Shown here piece after piece: positions 42,991-46,910 of a stretch of DNA of 46,910 nt. The notes under the pieces are model-generated. The model was given only the letters and a program-made list of their open reading frames with translations, was not told the DNA's origin and did no database searches. Position 1 is the first letter of the stretch, and each line of letters starts with the position of its first letter. Source of the DNA: an uncultured Senegalimassilia sp. (GTDB lineage Bacteria; Actinomycetota; Coriobacteriia; Coriobacteriales; Eggerthellaceae); the NCBI RefSeq assembly GCF_934630535.1, contig NZ_CAKTVU010000015.1, positions 1-46,910 of the forward strand, read 5' to 3'. A program made the translations under genes and the position numbers.

Positions 42991-44261
42991 TCCTGGTGAA
43001 AGACGGCCGCGTCATCGACCCTGCGCGCGGCATCGACGATGTGCTCGACCTGGTGATAGACGGCGGCAAGATAGCGAAGATCGGCAAGTACCAGCGCTCG
43101 GAGGACTACGAGCGCATCATCGAGGCGAAGGGGTGCGTGGTGGCTCCGGGCCTGGTCGACGTGCACGTGCACTTCCGCGACCCGGGCTTCACGTACAAGG
43201 AGGACATCGAAAGCGGCGCCGCGTCAGCCGCGGCCGGCGGGTTCACCAGCGTGGTGTGCATGGCGAACACGAAGCCGCCCGTGGACAACGTGGAGACGCT
43301 CGGCTACGTGCTCGAGCGCGGGGCGCGTTGCGGCATCAACGTGTTGACGTGCGCGACCATCAGCCGCGGCATGCAGGGGCGCGAGCTGGTGGACATGGAG
43401 GAGCTTGCCGCCCACGGGGCCGCGGGCTTCACCGATGATGGCATCCCGCTGATGGACGAGGCCCTGGTCAAGTGTGCCATGGAGCGCGCGGCGAAGCTCG
43501 ACCTGCCGCTTTCGTTCCACGAGGAGGACCGCGCGTTCATCGAGTCGCCGGGCGTGAACCAGGGCGCGGTGTCGAAGGCGCTGGGGCTGGGCGGCGCGCC
43601 GGCGCTGGCCGAGGACGTGCTGGTGGCGCGCGACTGCATGCTGGCGCTGCACACGGGAGCGCGGGTGAACATCCAGCACATCAGCTCGGCGAACTCCGTG
43701 CAGCTGGTGCGCCTGGCGAAGGAGATGGGCGCGCACGTGACGGCCGAGGCCACGCCGCACCATTTCTCGCTGACCGAGGACGCTGTGCTGGAGAAGGGCA
43801 CGATGGCGAAGATGAACCCGCCGCTGCGAACGCAGGCGGACCGCTACGCCATCATCGAGGGCCTGAAGGACGGAGCGATCGATATCATCGCCACCGACCA
43901 CGCGCCGCATTCCGCCAAGGAGAAGGCCAAGCTGTTCGCTGAGGCGCCCAGCGGCATCATCGGGCTGGAGACCGCGCTTGCCCTGGGCATCACGAACCTT
44001 GTGCGCAAGGGGCATCTGACGGTCATGCAGCTGATCGAGAAGATGAGCCTGAACCCGGCAAAGCTCTACAACCTGGACAAGGGCGCGATCGCGGAAGGCG
44101 CCGACGCCGACCTGGTGATCTTCAACGAAGGCGAACGCTGGCACGTGGGCCCGAAGTTCGTCTCGAAGGCGGCGAACACCCCGTTTGCGGACGAGGACCT
44201 TTACGGGAAGGTGAAGTTCACCATCTGCGCCGGCAACGTAGTATACGAGGACGGCGAGTAA
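42987..44261 (+). CDS. pyrC: Dihydroorotase-type cyclic amidohydrolase
   Basis: A 424-residue class I dihydroorotase-like protein, translationally coupled to the amidohydrolase before it. Metal ligands appear in D-V-H60-V-H62-F-R-D-P-G, the bridging aspartate in G-F-T-D-D-G-I-P, histidines in S-F-H-E-E-D and N-I-Q-H-I-S-S, and the last aspartate in A-T-D-H-A-P-H. A-N-T-K-P-P-V-D-N is the substrate-side motif shared with biosynthetic PyrC (M-P-N-T there). The family also includes allantoinases and hydantoinases, but the motifs here fit dihydroorotase best. It is not beside other pyrimidine biosynthesis genes; coupling to a carbamoylase suggests a catabolic direction (dihydroorotate to carbamoyl-aspartate). 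The assignment of direction is inference. Confidence 0.8.
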   Translation: MILVKDGRVIDPARGIDDVLDLVIDGGKIAKIGKYQRSEDYERIIEAKGCVVAPGLVDVHVHFRDPGFTYKEDIESGAASAAAGGFTSVVCMANTKPPVDNVETLGYVLERGARCGINVLTCATISRGMQGRELVDMEELAAHGAAGFTDDGIPLMDEALVKCAMERAAKLDLPLSFHEEDRAFIESPGVNQGAVSKALGLGGAPALAEDVLVARDCMLALHTGARVNIQHISSANSVQLVRLAKEMGAHVTAEATPHHFSLTEDAVLEKGTMAKMNPPLRTQADRYAIIEGLKDGAIDIIATDHAPHSAKEKAKLFAEAPSGIIGLETALALGITNLVRKGHLTVMQLIEKMSLNPAKLYNLDKGAIAEGADADLVIFNEGERWHVGPKFVSKAANTPFADEDLYGKVKFTICAGNVVYEDGE

Positions 44262-44308
44262 GGGCGCCCCGGGTTGACGCGGGGTAAGGGTTGCATGCTG
44301 TAGGGTTT

Positions 44309-44349
44309 CCCCCGGCGGTGCCGTGTGGCGCCGCCGGGGGATTTTTTTG
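44309..44349 (+). terminator. Intrinsic terminator of the amidohydrolase/dihydroorotase operon
   Basis: A perfect 10-bp GC stem (44309-44318 with 44331-44340), a 12-base loop and a run of seven T's. It lies 48 bases after the dihydroorotase stop codon. Confidence 0.92.
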
Positions 44350-44428
44350 TAGGGGAACGTCCAGCGGTGGGGGAACGTGCGCTTCCCGAGCGGTGCCATG
44401 CGTCGTCGTCGGGGGAAACCTTTTGGGG

Positions 44429-44938
44429 CTAGTAGAACAGCGCGAGCGCAAGCTCGTCGCCGTGGTCTTGGTCGGTGGGTAGCCAGCCGATGTTGATGCT
44501 TGCGTGATCGTAGGCGCCCGTGTCTTGGCATTTTACGATGGTGAACCATCCCTCGCGCGGGTCGTCCCAGATGATGTGGTAGCCCTTGAGGTCCGGCGAG
44601 GGGCCTTTGGGCCACGTGATTTTCTGCTCGTTCGGGTTGAACCCGGAGATGCCGACCGTGATGCCGCTCGCGATCACCTCGTTTAACTGGCCGAACTCGT
44701 CGGAGTCCGCGTATGCAAGGTCGGGGCCGTCGAACTCGACCACGTACGCTTCGCCTGCAATCAGCTCGTCAAGGCTGATTCTGAGAGAATAGTACTGCTC
44801 GAGCGCGCCCTTATGGAAATCCGGCACGGGACGCCGCGAGACCGTGAAAGGCACGGGCCCGTGCGGCCCTGTGATGCGAAACGCTCCCAACGGGGTACGG
44901 AACTCTGTTGCTCCGGTCTGTAGCAATTCAGCGGGCAT
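44429..44938 (-). CDS. Unknown protein, 169 residues
   Basis: A 169-residue protein on the minus strand with an excellent ribosome site (GGAGG before the ATG at 44938). I do not recognise the family. It looks soluble, with no signal peptide or membrane helix, is rich in beta-strand-type segments, acidic near the end, and contains a D-D-P-R-E-G-W-F segment around residue 125 and I-N-I-G-W-L-P-T-D-Q-D near residue 147. Coding quality is supported by the ribosome site and normal codon use. It lies between the pyrimidine-type operon and the restriction-modification locus and faces away from the latter. Proteins of unknown function beside hsd genes sometimes belong to defence islands, but nothing in this sequence shows that. 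Confidence 0.65.
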   Translation of the reverse strand: MPAELLQTGATEFRTPLGAFRITGPHGPVPFTVSRRPVPDFHKGALEQYYSLRISLDELIAGEAYVVEFDGPDLAYADSDEFGQLNEVIASGITVGISGFNPNEQKITWPKGPSPDLKGYHIIWDDPREGWFTIVKCQDTGAYDHASINIGWLPTDQDHGDELALALFY

Positions 44939-45358
44939 TAATCCTCCTGGGGTTTGGTTGGCAGGATAGGGTTGGTTGCGGTTGTTGCGCGCGCCGCCCG
45001 GGCGCGTGTTGTTTGCGGGCGTCGGTCATGCCGCGCTTCCTGCTGGACGACGGGCCGTGGCTATACACCCGTCTGCTATATAGCGCGTTTTTGTCCTCTG
45101 CTGGAATATAATGACATTAATGCATCCGTATTGCATTCCGAATGGTTTTGAGGTGCGCATTCGAGCCGTATCGATCCCTGATTGCGGGATCAAAGTTCGT
45201 AATCGCCCCGCGGACGGAAAAGGTTTCGATAACGCTCGGAATACCCGTCATGCTTCGCGATGCGGCATAGGTCGCACCGTCTCTTTATGGGATGATCCGA
45301 AGTGCCTCCGTGCACATATATATGATTGAAGAGCTTGCGAAGAAAGGTCAGCAGTTTC
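44939..45358 (+). other. Gene-free region upstream of hsdM
   Basis: About 420 bases with no supported gene; the open frames lack ribosome sites and family features. Base composition is lower in GC than the flanks from about 45090 on. A TATATATATGATT run at 45315-45327 could hold a -10 element for hsdM, but I see no convincing -35 partner. Confidence 0.4.
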
Positions 45359-46885
45359 ATGATCACAGGAGCAACCAAGAGCAAGGTTGACGCTATTTGG
45401 CAGAAGATGTGGGAAGGCGGCATCACTAACCCCATCGAAGTCATAAGCCAGCTGACCTATCTTATGTTCATGCGCTCGCTCGACGAAAAAGAACTCGAAG
45501 CTGAGAAGATGGAGCAGTTGCTTGGCGTTAATCAGAAGCACATCTTCCCAGAATCGTTCCGAAACGTCTACGGTGCGGAGATACCTGGCGACCAGCTGCG
45601 TTGGAGTCGCTTTAAGGATAAGCCCGCGCAGGAAATGTATCGCGTTGTGAACGAGTTCGCTTTCCCCTTTATTAAGCAACTTGGCAACGAGTCCGCCTTC
45701 GCCAAGGCGATGGAGAGTGCCACGTTTGGGTTTCCTGCGGGTAAACCGTCGCTGCTTGAGAAGGCGGTTGACGGTATCGAAGGGTTGCTCTCGGAGTTTG
45801 ACGACCATATCGGCGAGTTGGGCGACCTCTACGAGTATATGTTGTCCAAGCTTTCGACTGCGGGTACCAACGGACAGTTCCGCACGCCGCAGCATATTCG
45901 CAATATGATGGTGGCCATGGTGGATCCCAAGCCGAGCGAGCTCATCTGCGATCCGGCTTGCGGCACTGCGGGTTTTCTCATTTCCGTCGCAGAGCATATT
46001 CGCAGCAATTACGAGAGCAAGATGACCGGCGAGGACTGGGATTGCTACGCCGGTGCGAATGGGGCCGTGGCGCAATTCTCCGGCTTCGAGATCGATCAGA
46101 CCATGCTGCGCATATCAACCATGAACCTCATGCTCCACGGCGTCGAGGCGCCCGACATACGCTATTTGGATAGCATTTCCAAGAACAACACCGTCTCGGG
46201 CAAGTACGACGTGGTATTGGCCAACCCGCCGTTCACTGGTTCGGTTGACGTGGAGGACATCGATAAGAGCCTGCGGACCATTGTGGACTCCAAGCAGACA
46301 GAGCTTCTTTTCGTGGCGCTGTTCCTTCGTATGCTCAAGATGGGTGGTCGTTGCGCCTGCATCGTGCCTAATGGCGTGTTGTTCCGCAGCAACTCTAAGG
46401 CGTATGAGCAGCTGCGTCGCGAGCTTGTGGAGAACCAGAAACTCGAGGCCGTGATATACATGCCGAGCGGCGTGTTCAAGCCCTACTCTGGGGTGAGCAC
46501 CGCCATTCTCGTGTTTACGAAGACCGATGATGGTGGCACTGATGACGTGTGGCTTTACAACATGGAGGGCGATGGCTTCACGCTTGATGATAAGCGTGAT
46601 CCCGACGAGAAGCACGATGATATTCCCGACATCCTCGCGCGTTGGGCGAACCTCGATGCCGAGCGCGATCGCGATCGCACTGAGAAGAGCTTTCTCGTGC
46701 CCAAGAGCGAAATTGTGGAGAACGGCTATGACTTCAGCTTCAACAAGTACGTCGAAACTGTTTACGAGCGCGTTGAGTATCCGCCCACCGAGGAAATTCT
46801 GAATGATCTTGATGACCTGAATAGACAGATGGCCGACAGCCTCGCAGAGCTCCGCCGCATGCTCGGTGGTGGTCAGAATGACTAA
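45359..46885 (+). CDS. hsdM: Type I restriction-modification DNA methyltransferase subunit HsdM
   Basis: A 508-residue N6-adenine methyltransferase. The N-terminal HsdM domain begins at the ATG 45359 (M-I-T-G-A-T-K-S-K-V-D-A-I-W) with P-I-E-V-I-S-Q-L-T-Y-L-M-F-M-R near residue 25. The SAM motif is D-P-A-C-G-T-A-G-F-L-I-S (near residue 200) and the catalytic motif IV is N-P-P-F (near residue 290). It modifies the recognition site chosen by the specificity subunit and works in a complex with HsdS and HsdR. Codon use is less GC-biased than that of the housekeeping genes nearby, in line with horizontal transfer. The next gene begins inside its last codons. Confidence 0.92.
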   Translation: MITGATKSKVDAIWQKMWEGGITNPIEVISQLTYLMFMRSLDEKELEAEKMEQLLGVNQKHIFPESFRNVYGAEIPGDQLRWSRFKDKPAQEMYRVVNEFAFPFIKQLGNESAFAKAMESATFGFPAGKPSLLEKAVDGIEGLLSEFDDHIGELGDLYEYMLSKLSTAGTNGQFRTPQHIRNMMVAMVDPKPSELICDPACGTAGFLISVAEHIRSNYESKMTGEDWDCYAGANGAVAQFSGFEIDQTMLRISTMNLMLHGVEAPDIRYLDSISKNNTVSGKYDVVLANPPFTGSVDVEDIDKSLRTIVDSKQTELLFVALFLRMLKMGGRCACIVPNGVLFRSNSKAYEQLRRELVENQKLEAVIYMPSGVFKPYSGVSTAILVFTKTDDGGTDDVWLYNMEGDGFTLDDKRDPDEKHDDIPDILARWANLDAERDRDRTEKSFLVPKSEIVENGYDFSFNKYVETVYERVEYPPTEEILNDLDDLNRQMADSLAELRRMLGGGQND

Positions 46886-46910
46886 CAAACCCCAATTTGT
46901 CGGGGAGAAG
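46878..46910 (+). CDS. Start of the next restriction-modification gene, cut by the window end
   Basis: An ATG at 46878 overlaps the hsdM end by eight bases, is preceded by GGTGGTGG, and stays open to the last base (M-T-N-K-P-Q-F-V-G-E-K). Only 11 codons are visible. In most type I loci this would be hsdS or another locus subunit; the identity is inference from position. Confidence 0.5.
   Translation, partial: MTNKPQFVGEK

Overview
The window is GC-rich, anaerobe-type DNA. It carries a Tat-exported molybdopterin oxidoreductase with NrfD and TorD partners, an acyl-CoA dehydratase activase, a sufCBDSU iron-sulfur operon under an Rrf2 regulator, and many small intergenic inverted repeats. Together these fit a gut Coriobacteriia member (Eggerthellaceae: Eggerthella, Gordonibacter, Adlercreutzia or a relative). 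The assignment rests on gene content and style, not on a database match.

Layout. 1-6720: the 3' part of a giant repeat-rich surface protein whose base composition changes sharply inside the gene. 7274-15447: one co-directional block with a Tat/lipoprotein solute-binding protein, a permease with an extra N-terminal domain, an ABC ATPase, a DUF1858-like small protein and a 1536-residue double-activase protein. 15585-16392: two small cupins. 16393-17617: a degraded transporter fragment, a small zinc-ribbon gene enclosed by inverted repeats, and another inverted-repeat element. 17618-25263: an orphan NrfD protein, a GntR/YtrA-type regulator translationally coupled to an SPFH membrane protein, then a DMSO-reductase-family operon (catalytic subunit, four-cluster ferredoxin, NrfD anchor, TorD chaperone). 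The same 7-base half-site occurs in the promoter regions of gntR and of the reductase, suggesting one regulatory unit.

25264-28241 is a repeat-dense stretch around a metallo-beta-lactamase-fold hydrolase and a small unknown protein. It holds at least five inverted-repeat structures, including two 82-bp copies of one element in opposite orientation. 28242-34316: the suf operon on the minus strand, with a strong divergent promoter region and a SufR/IscR-like regulator. 34317-35320: about 1 kb without a gene, containing a candidate structured RNA with its own terminator and a cluster of 50-bp-period repeats. 35321-40031: a Ser/Gly/Thr-rich membrane-anchored protein, then housekeeping genes (tcdA, tatD-like, trmH-like, cspA). 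40208-44349: a possible small catabolic unit with a divergent MFS transporter, an M20 amidohydrolase (carbamoylase type) and a dihydroorotase-type cyclic amidohydrolase. 44429-46910: an unknown gene, then the start of a type I restriction-modification locus (hsdM and the first codons of the next subunit).

The best candidates for something undescribed are: (a) the GntR-SPFH-NrfD-reductase regulon; (b) the ABC transporter plus fused double-activase block; (c) the intergenic mobile inverted-repeat families, one of which encloses a zinc-ribbon gene; (d) the structured RNA after the Rrf2 gene; and (e) the carbamoylase/dihydroorotase/MFS unit as a possible orotate or ureide degradation route.
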